Positions 6,433-14,906 are shown, counted from the stretch's first letter. The stretch is 64,000 nucleotides of DNA from Paraburkholderia caffeinitolerans (GCF_902859945.1 NZ_CADIKL010000030.1:1-64000), one strand, 5' to 3'. Numbers and translations: made by a program. The notes: a model not told the origin generated them from the sequence alone.

Positions 6433-7323
6433 GGGTAACCTGTTCGGCAAATGTCCGGAAAGTGCGCGCGCCAGCTTGCGATGATCCTTGGTGTAAAGCG
6501 TGACAATGTCGCTCTGGCTCAAGATCAGCCGATATTCTGGCAACGAGTCGGCGATCATCACTTCGCGCACCATTCGCCGAAACTCTTTGGGACTCGCCTT
6601 GCTACCGGCTTTCTGTCGCAACAGTTCCAGTCCAATTCGCGCGGTCGGCTGACGTCCACAGTGCTTTCGTGCGAGTTCATAAAGACGTCGCTCGATCGGT
6701 CTCCTCAGGCGGAAATAGTCCTTGTGAAGTGTGAATACCTCGAAGGACCGTATAGCGTTGAATAGCCAGATCGACAATGTGATCTCCACGGCAATCATCG
6801 TCCCCGGCCGGTCGTGGCTTGCGATAGTTCTCCATCCGTCAATGAGCCCAAATCCTTCGTCTATCTGTATCCCGCCTGTGGAAATGTTGGTCGTAATAGT
6901 GGTGCCGTGCAATCGCCTCAAAGACAGCTTCAGTGCCCTGTACTCTGCCCCGCTTGTTCCGCGACCAGTGGTCTTGAAGAAATCGTATGCCATGAAGCGA
7001 ACCGTTCGGTAGTTCGTGTCCGGCAATTGTCGATCCACGGCCGCGGTAAATTGCGAAGTCACATAAATTAGGACGTCTTTGTCATGTTGCGTTGCACGCC
7101 CAAGCGCGCTCGGCGTAACCGTTATCCGGCGTTTTCCGTCCTGGCTCGTCCACTGCTCGATTGAAAGGTCCGGTCGCGTGGAAAGCGAGAAGATCGGCAC
7201 TTCCATGCTGGTCGCGTCGGCTTTCAGCGCGAAGCCGAGGATATCTGCAAGGAAGAAATCCCGAGAAGCGCGAGGATTCGTTAGTCGCTCTATACGAACA
7301 ACTTCGTCGTGACGTAGGCACAA
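6409..7323 (-). CDS. Replication initiator protein A (RPA family)
   Basis: The 304-residue product matches the RPA plasmid-initiator family (PF10134) along its whole length: R-D-F-F-L-A-D-I-L near residue 20, S-M-E-V-P-I-F-S-L-S-T-R-P, H-D-K-D-V-L-I-Y-V-T-S-Q (about 80-91), Y-R-A-L-K-L-S-L-R-R-L-x-G-T, G-F-G-L-I-D-G-W, D-Y-F-R-L-R-R-P-I-E-R-R-L-Y-E-L-A-R-K-H-C-G-R-Q, and a C-terminal L-P-E-Y-R. It should bind iterons and open the origin. TTG 7321-7323 lies 3 nt after the stop of the upstream gene, with GAGGGG 7 nt upstream, so the two are coupled. The gene looks intact even though the integrase is dead. Confidence 0.85.
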   Translation of the reverse strand: MCLRHDEVVRIERLTNPRASRDFFLADILGFALKADATSMEVPIFSLSTRPDLSIEQWTSQDGKRRITVTPSALGRATQHDKDVLIYVTSQFTAAVDRQLPDTNYRTVRFMAYDFFKTTGRGTSGAEYRALKLSLRRLHGTTITTNISTGGIQIDEGFGLIDGWRTIASHDRPGTMIAVEITLSIWLFNAIRSFEVFTLHKDYFRLRRPIERRLYELARKHCGRQPTARIGLELLRQKAGSKASPKEFRRMVREVMIADSLPEYRLILSQSDIVTLYTKDHRKLARALSGHLPNRLPIVVSPTK

Positions 7324-7326
7324 ATC

Positions 7327-7647
7327 CTAGCCCCTCGCCGCAGGCGACAATTTTGAGGGCTTCGAACCCGAGAGCCGCTTCTTTCGTGCCAGTTGCTCCG
7401 CCTTGGTAGGCCGCCCTCGCCGGGCATGCTCCATGGCTGGCTGCATCGCCTGCGATGCGCCCTCGGTTGCGACGTGACTCGCCAACCAATGCTCGACATC
7501 TTCAACTCGCCATAGGAGCCGTTTTGTGCCGGGAATGCGACATATCGGAGGCAGTGCAGCCGGATTGCGGGTGGCGTCGCTGCGAATGCTAGCGACAGAT
7601 TTTCGCAGGTATTCAGAAAGCTGATCGACGGTTAAGAGCGCTTGCAT
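7327..7647 (-). CDS. AlpA/excisionase-like helix-turn-helix protein
   Basis: A 106-residue protein opens with L-L-T-V-D-Q-L-S-E-Y-L-R-K-S-V-A-S-I-R-S-D, the winged-helix pattern of MerR/AlpA/excisionase proteins, followed by I-P-G-T-K-R-L-L-W-R-V-E-D-V-E-H-W-L and a basic Lys/Arg tail. Such proteins commonly precede RPA-type initiators in Burkholderia accessory elements and regulate excision or initiator expression. ATG 7645-7647 is the likely start; the frame can also start at TTG 7665. It is the promoter-proximal gene of the rep unit. Confidence 0.7.
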   Translation of the reverse strand: MQALLTVDQLSEYLRKSVASIRSDATRNPAALPPICRIPGTKRLLWRVEDVEHWLASHVATEGASQAMQPAMEHARRGRPTKAEQLARKKRLSGSKPSKLSPAARG

Positions 7648-7846
7648 GTTGGCGGGGTGGGCCAAGGCGATTCATGCACTTGGCCGCAGTGGGTTGCGAA
7701 TGCATGCAAGATTCGTCGGTTCAACCGCTGCGATCACGGTAATTTCCGAGCAAATTTTTTCCACCTCATCCCGAGCGTCGAACGCAACGACCGGCCCGCC
7801 ACAAATTTGCCACAACCGGTCTGCAAAAAGCTGCGACACAAAGCAA

Positions 7847-7882
7847 AACAACGCACTACATCGCAAGACGTAGTGCGTTGTT
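7847..7882 (-). terminator. Intrinsic terminator behind tRNA-Ala
   Basis: AACAACGCACTAC (7847-7859) pairs perfectly over 13 bp with 7870-7882 across a 10-nt loop. On the minus strand the hairpin starts 14 nt after the tRNA and is followed by T-rich DNA, so it ends the tRNA transcript. It also marks the junction with the accessory DNA to the left. Confidence 0.75.
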
Positions 7883-7896
7883 TTTATTGAAATTTT

Positions 7897-7972
<76 letters not shown>

Positions 7973-8066
7973 ACTATCCAAACGATTCTAGCACAGCAAT
8001 TTTCGCTTGTGCCAAGCACCAAAATTGCGCGACCTCAAGCCTCAAGAGCCCGCGAAAACGAGCGCG

Positions 8067-8444
8067 TTACTTGGCAGCAGAAGAATCCGGCGCCCCAGCC
8101 AAAACCCAAGCCACAACATCCTTCACATCCCCCGCACTCATCCGAGGATGAGCAGGCATAGGAACCGCGCCCCACACCCCAGCGCCCCCATCCCGCACCT
8201 TCTTCTCGAGCTTGGCCTGCGCCCCCGCATCACCCTTGTACTTCGCAGCGATATCCTTAAACGAAGGGCCAACAAGCTTCCGATCCACCGCATGACACCC
8301 CATGCAGGCATTGGAGCGCGCAACAACCGCCCCATTAGCCACCCCAGCATCAGCAGCAAAAGCCGGAGCCCCTCCAACAACGCCAGCAACCACCACCACT
8401 CCAGCAACCCACCGCCCAGTCACAATAAAAGAACGCATCACCAT
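8067..8444 (-). CDS. Periplasmic c-type cytochrome (cytochrome c551/c552-like)
   Basis: The product has a signal peptide (R-S-F-I-V-T-G-R-W then a Val/Gly-rich core, cut after A-F-A near residue 30), one haem site C-M-G-C-H at about 47-51, and a likely axial Met in V-P-M-P-A-H-P. This is the single-haem class I layout of small electron carriers that feed oxidases or reductases in the periplasm. ATG 8444 overlaps the stop of the upstream lipoprotein gene (TGATG). It is the last gene of the SIS / BON / cytochrome unit on the minus strand. Confidence 0.88.
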   Translation of the reverse strand: MVMRSFIVTGRWVAGVVVVAGVVGGAPAFAADAGVANGAVVARSNACMGCHAVDRKLVGPSFKDIAAKYKGDAGAQAKLEKKVRDGGAGVWGAVPMPAHPRMSAGDVKDVVAWVLAGAPDSSAAK

Positions 8445-9241
8445 CACATCGTCGCCCCATTGTTACCCGGATGAACCGGTGCGGAATCCTTCACCGGCGC
8501 GGGCGCTTGCAAATCGAGCGGCTTGGAGCTCACCCCCGAATCCGGCACCGCGCCCACAGTCGGCGCATCGGCTGCGCTCGTCGGCGCCGTCGTCGCGCCA
8601 TTCCCGCTACCTGATGCATTCGCCGCTGCCGCTTGCGCCGGCTGAATGTACTGATAGCACTTCACCACCTGCATCACGCCGGGCACCGTGCTCGCAGCAT
8701 TCGCACCAATATTGCCTTCCTGGGTGGTCACGAGACCCATCAGATAGATAATGCCGCGCTCGCTCACCACCTTGAAGTTATTCGCCGAGATGTCCTTATA
8801 GGCCACCAGTTCGCCCTTCACGCGCCCTTCAAGATACGAGTCGTTGGCGCGCGACGAGAACGAACTCGCCGGCTGCACTGCCAGTTCATTGATGACCGAT
8901 CCCACGTTCGTGACGCCACGCACGATGGTCTCGGCTTTCTGCTTCGATGCTTCGTCGGGCACTTCGCCCGTTATCAGCACGCGCTGGTTGAACACGGCCA
9001 CGTTCACGTGCGAGCTGTCGGGCAGGCCGCTACCGAGGTTCGAGATCGCCTTCACCTGGATCTCGCGGTCTTCGGTCTGCGAGCCCACGGTGCGCCGGTC
9101 GGTCGCCACCAGTGCCGTGCCGCCCGCCGCCGCGCCCGCAACAGCGAGGAAGCAACCCTGCAGGCTCGCGCACAGCGAGGCTGCGAAGCCGATCGTCAGC
9201 GTGGTCCGGGCCAGCGCGCGCATCTTGCTGTTTCTGATCAT
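8444..9241 (-). CDS. BON-domain lipoprotein (DolP/YraP-like)
   Basis: A lipoprotein signal (lipobox L-Q-G-C, Cys about 30) is followed by G-G-T-A-L-V-A-T-D-R-R-T and two BON domains (about 60-125 and 135-200), including V-L-I-T-G-E-V-P-D and I-Y-L-M-G-L-V-T. The architecture matches E. coli DolP (YraP), an outer-membrane-integrity protein that binds anionic phospholipid. The C-terminal 70 residues form an Ala/Pro/Thr-rich tail that DolP lacks. The neighbours (SIS protein, YraN) repeat the E. coli yraN-diaA-dolP order. ATG 9241 has GGGAG upstream. Confidence 0.85.
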   Translation of the reverse strand: MIRNSKMRALARTTLTIGFAASLCASLQGCFLAVAGAAAGGTALVATDRRTVGSQTEDREIQVKAISNLGSGLPDSSHVNVAVFNQRVLITGEVPDEASKQKAETIVRGVTNVGSVINELAVQPASSFSSRANDSYLEGRVKGELVAYKDISANNFKVVSERGIIYLMGLVTTQEGNIGANAASTVPGVMQVVKCYQYIQPAQAAAANASGSGNGATTAPTSAADAPTVGAVPDSGVSSKPLDLQAPAPVKDSAPVHPGNNGATM

Positions 9242-9268
9242 CAACTCCCTCTCCTTCGTCCTTCGCGG

Positions 9269-9856
9269 TCAGTCTTCGCCCAGCAGCATCGCGTCGATGC
9301 CATCGCACAGGCAGTGGATCGTTAGCAGGTGTACTTCCTGGATGCGCGCGGTCCGATCGGACGGCACGCTCAGGTGGATGTCGGTGTCGGCGAGCGCCTC
9401 GTTGACCATGCCGCCGCCTTTGCCGGTCAGCGCGATCACGATCATTTCGCGCTCATGCGCGACTTCGATGGCGGCCAGCACGTTGGCCGAGTTGCCCGAG
9501 GTCGTGATGGCAAGCAGCACGTCGCCAGGCTGGCCGAGTGCACGCACTTGTCTCGCGAACACCTGGTCGTAGGCGTAGTCGTTCGCCAGCGCCGTGAGCA
9601 CCGAGGCATCGGTCGTGAGCGCGAGCGCGGGCAGGCTCGGGCGGTCACGCTCGAAGCGGCCGATCAGTTCGGCGGCGAAGTGCTGGGCGTCGGCGGCCGA
9701 GCCGCCGTTGCCGCATGCGAGTATTTTGTTGCCGTTCGCCAGCGCGGCGAACATCGTGTCGACCGCGGCGGCAATCGGCACGGCCAGGGCTTCCATCGCG
9801 GCGAGCTTGACTGCTGCGCTGTCGCGAAAGTGCTGTTGAATTCGTTCGACGGACAT
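9269..9856 (-). CDS. SIS-domain phosphosugar isomerase, DiaA/GmhA type
   Basis: A 195-residue SIS protein: C-G-N-G-G-S-A-A-D-A-Q-H-F near residue 48, R-F-E-R-D-R-P-S-L-P-A-L-A, T-T-S-G-N-S-A-N-V, and R-I-Q-E-V-H-L-L-T-I-H-C-L-C-D near the end. The overall wording is closest to DiaA, which binds DnaA and times replication initiation, and the yraN/dolP context agrees. However, the Glu and His positions used for catalysis by phosphoheptose isomerase GmhA appear to be kept, so it may still make ADP-heptose precursors. I therefore give no symbol. Confidence 0.85.
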   Translation of the reverse strand: MSVERIQQHFRDSAAVKLAAMEALAVPIAAAVDTMFAALANGNKILACGNGGSAADAQHFAAELIGRFERDRPSLPALALTTDASVLTALANDYAYDQVFARQVRALGQPGDVLLAITTSGNSANVLAAIEVAHEREMIVIALTGKGGGMVNEALADTDIHLSVPSDRTARIQEVHLLTIHCLCDGIDAMLLGED

Positions 9857-10040
9857 CGACTCTCTAATCTGTACTGCGGGTATCGCGAATATTCCGCGTG
9901 AATGCGGGGTGCCGCAAGTTTAGCGCACTCACGCTCCTTCTCTTCCGGTGTTCTTTTCCGCACGCCTTTTCCATGCCACTTTTTTGCGCGCGGCGTCGCG
10001 TGTGAACGCGTCCGCGTGCTTCTGCTTGCGCTTCGCTCGT

Positions 10041-10559
10041 TCAACGCCCATCTTCGCGAAACGCGTCGCGCAACCACGCAAGACGTCCGCCGTCGAACGT
10101 CACCACGTCGAAGCGGCACGCCGTCGGCAATGCTTCGCGCGCGTGCGCATTCATCGCGAGGCCTGCCAGGTAATAGCGCGCCGCGCGCAAGATGCGCTGC
10201 TGCTTGTGCCAGCCCACGCTCGCGGCCGCGCCACCGTAACCGTGCCGCGTGCGTGCGCGCACTTCCACGAAAACGAGTGTGCCGTCGCGATCGCGCATCA
10301 CCAGGTCCAGTTCGCCGGCGCGGCAATGCACGTTGCGGGCGACCAGCACAAGACGCTGACGCTGCAAGAAAGCGAGTGCGTGCGATTCAAAGCGCGCACC
10401 TGCCTCACGGCGTTCGGCGTTGGACCGGCCTCGTGCGTATAAGTTGTCGCGATGTGGCCTCGCCGGCTCATCCGCGTCCGTGCGCGTGCGCGAGACGCAT
10501 CTGCCGCCCTCGCGCTGTCGCGTACCCTGCGCCGCCGCGCCTTCCCCCACATGGCACAA
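10041..10559 (-). CDS. YraN/UPF0102 nuclease-like protein
   Basis: The core reads G-A-R-F-E-S-H-A-L-A-F-L, then G-E-L-D-L-V-M-R-D-R-D-G-T-L-V-F-V-E-V-R, the D-(x)n-E-x-K/R nuclease-like motif of the YraN (UPF0102) family, whose cellular job is still unclear. The longest frame starts at ATG 10598, overlapping the divergent rsmI start. TTG 10559 (GAGG about 7 nt upstream) or GTG 10550 is more plausible, because an N-terminal extension of about 50 residues is not usual in this family. It is divergent from rsmI, as in E. coli and relatives. Confidence 0.85.
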   Translation of the reverse strand: MCHVGEGAAAQGTRQREGGRCVSRTRTDADEPARPHRDNLYARGRSNAERREAGARFESHALAFLQRQRLVLVARNVHCRAGELDLVMRDRDGTLVFVEVRARTRHGYGGAAASVGWHKQQRILRAARYYLAGLAMNAHAREALPTACRFDVVTFDGGRLAWLRDAFREDGR

Positions 10560-10596
10560 TGACGGCCTCTTTTCTTGCGTTCGCGCGTTCCGTGTC

Positions 10597-11502
10597 ATGA
10601 CGTCCCTCCTCGAACTCGCCGAGACCCAGCACTATCCCGCCGCCACGCTGTACGTCGTGGCGACGCCCATCGGCAACACAGCCGACATCACCTTGCGCGC
10701 GCTACATGTGCTCGGCCTCGTCGATCGCATCGCCGCCGAGGACACGCGCAACACGGGCCAGCTTCTCGCGCGCTATGGCATTTCGAAGCCGCTCGTCGCC
10801 GTGCACGAGCACAACGAGCGCGAGGCGGCGCTGCGCGTGATCGAGCATCTGCGCGCGGGCGAGCGCGTGGCCTGCGTCTCGGACGCGGGCACGCCTGGCA
10901 TCTCGGACCCCGGCGCGAAGCTCGTCGATGCGGTGCGCGCCGCCGGTTTCCAAGTCGTGCCGCTGCCGGGCGCGAGCGCGCTCGCCACGGCGCTTTCCGC
11001 AGCCGGCGACTGGGTCGCGACCTTCACGTTCCTCGGCTTTCTGCCGTCCAGGACGAAGCAGCGCGCGGCCGCGCTGCAAGCGCTCGGGGCGCATGCGCAC
11101 GCGATGGTGTTCTACGAGGCGCCGCATCGCATTGTCGATACCGTGCAGGCACTCGCCGATGCATTCGGCCCAACGCGGCGTCTGCTTATCGCCCGCGAGT
11201 TGACGAAGCTACACGAGTCGCTCTGGTGCGGCACCCTGGCCGAAGGGCCAGCGTGGCTTGCCGCCGATGCCAACCGTCAACGCGGCGAGTTCGTGCTGAC
11301 CGTGGAAGGCGCGAGCGCGCAGTCGCCCGGCGACGCCGATCACGATGCGCTGCTGCGTATGCTGCTGGAAGAAGTGCCGGTGAAGGGCGCGGCGAAGATC
11401 GCGGCGGCGCTCACGGGTGCGTCGCGCAACGCGCTCTATGCGCGCGCGCTCGAGCTGAAGAACGAAGGCGGAGATGAAGATGCTGAGGAAGACGCCAACT
11501 AA
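10597..11502 (+). CDS. rsmI: 16S rRNA (cytidine1402-2'-O)-methyltransferase RsmI
   Basis: The 301-residue product has the tetrapyrrole-methylase fold of RsmI: L-Y-V-V-A-T-P-I-G-N-T-A-D-I-T-L-R-A-L near the N-terminus, A-A-E-D-T-R-N-T-G, V-S-D-A-G-T-P-G-I-S-D-P-G (SAM site, about 96-108), F-L-P-S-R-T-K-Q-R and F-Y-E-A-P-H-R-I. It methylates the 2'-OH of C1402 in the ribosomal decoding centre. ATG 10597 directly precedes the conserved start of the family. The acidic tail (G-G-D-E-D-A-E-E-D) is extra. A strong palindromic terminator follows. Confidence 0.95.
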   Translation: MTSLLELAETQHYPAATLYVVATPIGNTADITLRALHVLGLVDRIAAEDTRNTGQLLARYGISKPLVAVHEHNEREAALRVIEHLRAGERVACVSDAGTPGISDPGAKLVDAVRAAGFQVVPLPGASALATALSAAGDWVATFTFLGFLPSRTKQRAAALQALGAHAHAMVFYEAPHRIVDTVQALADAFGPTRRLLIARELTKLHESLWCGTLAEGPAWLAADANRQRGEFVLTVEGASAQSPGDADHDALLRMLLEEVPVKGAAKIAAALTGASRNALYARALELKNEGGDEDAEEDAN

Positions 11503-11576
11503 GCGTCGATAACCGCAAGATGCCGCATCGGGCGATGCGGCTGCAAGACACAGCAGAAAAGCCCGCCAGAAAAACC

Positions 11577-11608
11577 GAAGGGCCGCGTCGATATCGACGC
11601 GGCCCTTC
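11577..11608. terminator. Bidirectional terminator between rsmI and rlpA
   Basis: A perfect 32-nt palindrome (GAAGGGCCGCGTCGAT and its exact reverse complement) lies between the convergent rsmI and rlpA genes, with A-rich DNA on the left and T-rich DNA on the right, so it can act on both transcripts. Confidence 0.8.
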
Positions 11609-11635
11609 ATGTTTGTAACCTCAGCGTGGCGAAGC

Positions 11636-12238
11636 TCAGTTGCTGTTCGAGTTTGCCGCCAGCATTTCGGCTTGCGCGGCCTTCGCTTCCTGGCGCGATA
11701 GACCTTCGATGTCCACCTTCGCCGTACCGGCATGCTGGAGGCCCAGCACCTTCGCCGCCGCATAGGACAGGTCGAGGACGCGGCCACGCGCGTACGGTCC
11801 ACGGTCGTTGATCTTCACCACGACCGACTTCGAGGTGTTCGGCACGCTCACACGCACATAGGAGCCGAGCGGCAGCGTGCGATGCGCGGCGGTCAGCGCC
11901 TTCATGTTGAAGCGCTCGCCGCTCGCGGTCTTGCGGCCGTGGAACGCGCGGCCGTACCACGAGGCGCGGCCGATCTGGTGGAACGAGCCGACGTCCGGCG
12001 TGTTGCCGTCGATCGGTTGTGCGTCGGCAAGCGAGCTGTCCTTGCCGGCGCCCGCTGCCGGCAGCGTCCCGAACGCGGAGCCGTAGCTCTGCGGAGCGGC
12101 AAACGCCGTGTGCGCGTCCTTGGTGCTAAGCGCGTTGCCCTGCGCATGGTCCTGCGGACCAGGCGGCATGGCACAACCGGCCAGCACGGACACGGCTGCG
12201 AGACTCCCGAGTCGTTGTCGAGAAAGTCCGAATTTCAT
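11636..12238 (-). CDS. rlpA: RlpA-type septal lytic transglycosylase lipoprotein
   Basis: Lipobox L-A-G-C (Cys22) follows a short signal. Residues about 88-180 form the double-psi beta-barrel of RlpA: I-G-R-A-S-W-Y-G-R-A-F-H-G-R-K-T-A-S-G-E, P-L-G-S-Y-V-R-V, V-V-V-K-I-N-D-R-G-P-Y and R-V-L-D-L-S-Y-A-A. RlpA cuts peptide-free glycan at division sites in relatives. The usual C-terminal SPOR domain, which targets denuded septal glycan, is missing, so this short form must be localised differently or not be septal. Confidence 0.9.
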   Translation of the reverse strand: MKFGLSRQRLGSLAAVSVLAGCAMPPGPQDHAQGNALSTKDAHTAFAAPQSYGSAFGTLPAAGAGKDSSLADAQPIDGNTPDVGSFHQIGRASWYGRAFHGRKTASGERFNMKALTAAHRTLPLGSYVRVSVPNTSKSVVVKINDRGPYARGRVLDLSYAAAKVLGLQHAGTAKVDIEGLSRQEAKAAQAEMLAANSNSN

Positions 12239-12970
12239 AAGTTAGCCATCATGTTTCGGAGCCGTCCCGCGCCTTGGTTGCGCGTTCGTGGATGACTCCG
12301 GCGGTCGCAGGCAAAAGAACACCCCTCCCGCCGATCGATGAAAAACGGCGAGCGAATGCCAATACCCGGATGCAGCTCCATATGCCGCTAACCGCTGGTT
12401 TTCTTTCACGTCTGGCGCAGCCTGTCCCCGGCAGCCTGACCAGACCCCACATGCCGCCATCGAACGGATGAACACGTTCAGGCGCGCCGGTAACACACGG
12501 CGCACAGGAACGGCGGCGTAGGCCCCACCCAGCGTCACGGCAGCAAGGCCGTGGCAGGCGCGTAGCACCTGGCTGGGCAAGACGTGCGGTGCCGAACGGA
12601 TCGGCACCTGATTTGCCATCTTGTAAGGCAGCCTGTTTAGCCAGCCTTCTTTGACGGCACTGCTTGACGGCGATGCATCGAGACCCGTTTTAAACAGTGG
12701 GTCACATTGCCCTTTGAACGCACGCGTAACGTGCTTGATGGACCGCATTATACCTAAAAGTAATTCTTGCCATCCTTTCCAGGTAGAAAACTCCATGATT
12801 TTTCACTATTGATGTAACAAAGCCGTTTGTCTCACTCATCGGCGGGCCTTGTCTGACAAGGCTGACCGATACCTTCCGGCAAGCCCCGGCGACGTCTTGC
12901 GCGCCCCGGTACAATCGGGTCTTTGGCTTGGTCCAGCTCCACCAACACACGTCATCCAAGAGCCGCGCGC
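12239..12970. other. 732-bp gene-free interval with structured segment
   Basis: No convincing gene. On the minus strand a TATAAT box (12752 to 12747) is followed by a structured segment: an 8-bp hairpin at 12588-12608 (GGTGCCGA, 5-nt loop), a hairpin CACGGC/GCCGTG at 12536-12553 and an outer CCCAGC/GCTGGG pairing around it. This could be a long rlpA leader or a small RNA. The right end must also hold the promoter of the plus-strand hydrolase at 12971. Confidence 0.45.
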
Positions 12971-13648
12971 ATGAAAGTCACGCTGATTCCCGTCACGCCG
13001 TTCCAGCAAAACAGTTCGCTCCTCGTCTGCGAGGCAACGCGGCGCGCCGCCGTGGTCGATCCGGGCGGCGACCTCGATCGCATCGAAGCCGAGATCGCGC
13101 GCCAGGGCGTGCAGCTCGAAAAGGTGCTGCTCACGCACGGTCACCTCGATCACTGCGCGGGCGCGAAGGAACTCGCCGAAAAGTTCGGCGTGCCGATCAT
13201 CGGTCCGCATGAGGACGAGCGCTTCTGGATCGATCAGTTGCCGCAGCAAAGCGAGCGCTTCGGCTTTGGCCATGCGCAGGCGTTCGAGCCCGACCGCTGG
13301 CTCGCGGACGGCGACACCGTGCAATTTGGAGATGAGGAGCTGGAGGTCTATCACTGTCCCGGCCACACGCCTGGGCACGTCGTGTTCTTCAGCCGCAAGC
13401 ATGACCTCGCGCTGGTGGGCGACGTGCTGTTCGCGGGCTCGATCGGCCGCACCGACTTTCCGCGTGGCAATCACGCGGACCTGATCCGCTCGATCCGCGA
13501 GAAGCTTTGGCCGCTCGGCAACGACGTCACGTTCGTGCCGGGCCACGGCCCGGTTTCGACCTTCGGCGAGGAGCGCCGCACGAATCCTTATGTAGCAGAC
13601 AGCGTGCCCGGCGTTTCGGGCGGCGCAAGCCAGGCGCCTTGGGGTTAA
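12971..13648 (+). CDS. Metallo-beta-lactamase-fold hydrolase (glyoxalase II-like)
   Basis: The metal motif T-H-G-H-L-D-H-C lies at about 55-62 (His56, His58, Asp60, His61), followed by C-P-G-H-T-P-G-H, G-D-V-L-F-A-G-S-I-G-R-T-D and a C-terminal V-P-G-H-G-P, the full ligand set of the binuclear MBL fold. At 225 residues it matches the short YcbL-type subgroup rather than full GloB, which has an extra C-terminal helical domain. It probably hydrolyses a thioester such as S-lactoylglutathione. ATG 12971 gives the family's usual N-terminus. Confidence 0.9.
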   Translation: MKVTLIPVTPFQQNSSLLVCEATRRAAVVDPGGDLDRIEAEIARQGVQLEKVLLTHGHLDHCAGAKELAEKFGVPIIGPHEDERFWIDQLPQQSERFGFGHAQAFEPDRWLADGDTVQFGDEELEVYHCPGHTPGHVVFFSRKHDLALVGDVLFAGSIGRTDFPRGNHADLIRSIREKLWPLGNDVTFVPGHGPVSTFGEERRTNPYVADSVPGVSGGASQAPWG

Positions 13649-13700
13649 GCGCCGGGCCACGCTCGCCAGCACGTATCGAACCTGTTATCGAATCCAGCCC

Positions 13701-14357
13701 ATGAATCCAGCGAATCAAGCCGCCATTGAAGAGATCTACGTCAGCACCGACGTCGAGGCCGACGGTCCCATCCCCGGCCCGCACTCGATGCTGAGCTTCG
13801 CTTCGGCGGCCTACACCGCCGACAAGCGTTTGATCGCTACCTTCTCGGCGAATCTCGCCACGCTCGAAGGCGCGACACCGCATCCGGTGCAGGCAGCATG
13901 GTGGGAGACGCAGCCCGAGGCATGGGCCGCCTGCCGCAAGGATCTCCGGGACCCGGCCGAAGCGCTCAATGCCTATGTGGAGTGGGTGGAGGCGCTGCCC
14001 GGCAAGCCCGTGTTCGTGGCCATGCCGGCAGGCTTCGATTTCACTTTCATGTTCTGGTACATGATGCGCTTTACGGGGCGCTGCCCGTTTTCGTGGTCGG
14101 CGCTCGACATCAAGACGCTCGCGTTCGCCATGACGGGCCTGCCGTACCGCAAGTGCATCAAGCCGCGCTTTCCGAAGCACTGGTTCGACGATCACCCGCA
14201 CACCCATGTCGCGCTCGACGACGCTATCGAGCAAGGCGCGCTCTTCTGCAACATGCTCGCCGACCTGCGCGCGCAGCAGGCCGCGCAAGCCGCCGCCTCC
14301 ACCGCCGATGATGGGGACACCTCGGGGCAGAAAGCCGCCATCCGCACATCAAATTAG
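13701..14357 (+). CDS. DEDD-type 3'-5' exonuclease-like protein
   Basis: The first catalytic pair appears in S-T-D-V-E-A-D-G-P-I-P-G (Asp17, Glu19), the second acid in the F-D-F-T-F-M-F-W-Y stretch, and the third motif in H-T-H-V-A-L-D-D-A-I-E-Q-G (about 170-182). That is the DnaQ/RNase T superfamily layout. The family that reads V-S-T-D-V-E-A-D-G is widespread in proteobacteria, usually annotated only as exonuclease. The product is probably cytoplasmic; substrate unknown. It starts 52 nt after the MBL hydrolase and may be cotranscribed. Confidence 0.8.
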   Translation: MNPANQAAIEEIYVSTDVEADGPIPGPHSMLSFASAAYTADKRLIATFSANLATLEGATPHPVQAAWWETQPEAWAACRKDLRDPAEALNAYVEWVEALPGKPVFVAMPAGFDFTFMFWYMMRFTGRCPFSWSALDIKTLAFAMTGLPYRKCIKPRFPKHWFDDHPHTHVALDDAIEQGALFCNMLADLRAQQAAQAAASTADDGDTSGQKAAIRTSN

Positions 14358-14447
14358 GGAATCTCCCTCGTCAAGCGCGGTTTGCATTGCGTTTCGTTTT
14401 TCCGGCCTCTAACATTCGGGAATACGGCGACGCACATGGAGGCGCAT

Positions 14448-14906
14448 TTGACACTCGATACGTTCTCTCAAAAGATCCTGCGCCTTTTGCAGCTCGACGC
14501 GCGCCGCTCGGTGCAGGAAATCTCCGATCAGGTGGGCCTCTCCAGCACGCCATGCTGGCGCCGCATCAAGGACATGGAGCAGTCAGGCGTGATCCAGCGC
14601 TACACGGCGCTGCTCGATCGCGAGAAGCTCGGCCTGCACGTCTGCGCGCTCGCGCATATTCATCTCACGCGGCACACCGAAGGCGGCGTCGAGGCGTTCG
14701 AGCGCGAGATCGCCACCTGCCCCGAAGTGACCGAGTGCTACAGCACGACCGGCGAATCGGATTACATCCTCAAGATCGTCGCGCCGGACATCAAGGCCTA
14801 CGACACCTTCCTGCACGAGCGCATCTTCCGCATTCCGGCTGTCGCGCAGGTGCGCACGAGCGTCGTGCTGCGGGAAATCAAGTTCGATACTCAATTGCCG
14901 CTTTAA
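14448..14906 (+). CDS. Lrp/AsnC-family transcriptional regulator
   Basis: N-terminal winged helix-turn-helix (I-L-R-L-L-Q-L-D-A-R-R-S-V-Q-E-I-S, then L-S-S-T-P-C-W-R-R-I-K), followed by the RAM effector domain (C-P-E-V-T-E-C-Y-S-T-T-G-E-S-D-Y-I-L-K-I). These regulators sense amino acids and control transport or catabolism. TTG 14448 is preferred because GGAGG lies 4-5 nt upstream; ATG 14436 in the same frame adds four residues. The adjacent minus-strand CDF gene is convergent, so its target is not obvious from position. Confidence 0.88.
   Translation: MTLDTFSQKILRLLQLDARRSVQEISDQVGLSSTPCWRRIKDMEQSGVIQRYTALLDREKLGLHVCALAHIHLTRHTEGGVEAFEREIATCPEVTECYSTTGESDYILKIVAPDIKAYDTFLHERIFRIPAVAQVRTSVVLREIKFDTQLPL

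Noticed and set aside
12242..12796. A 184-codon minus-strand frame upstream of rlpA
   Set aside because: No ribosome site, the ATG of its core overlaps the TATAAT box, codon use is not that of the neighbours, and the sequence folds as hairpins.
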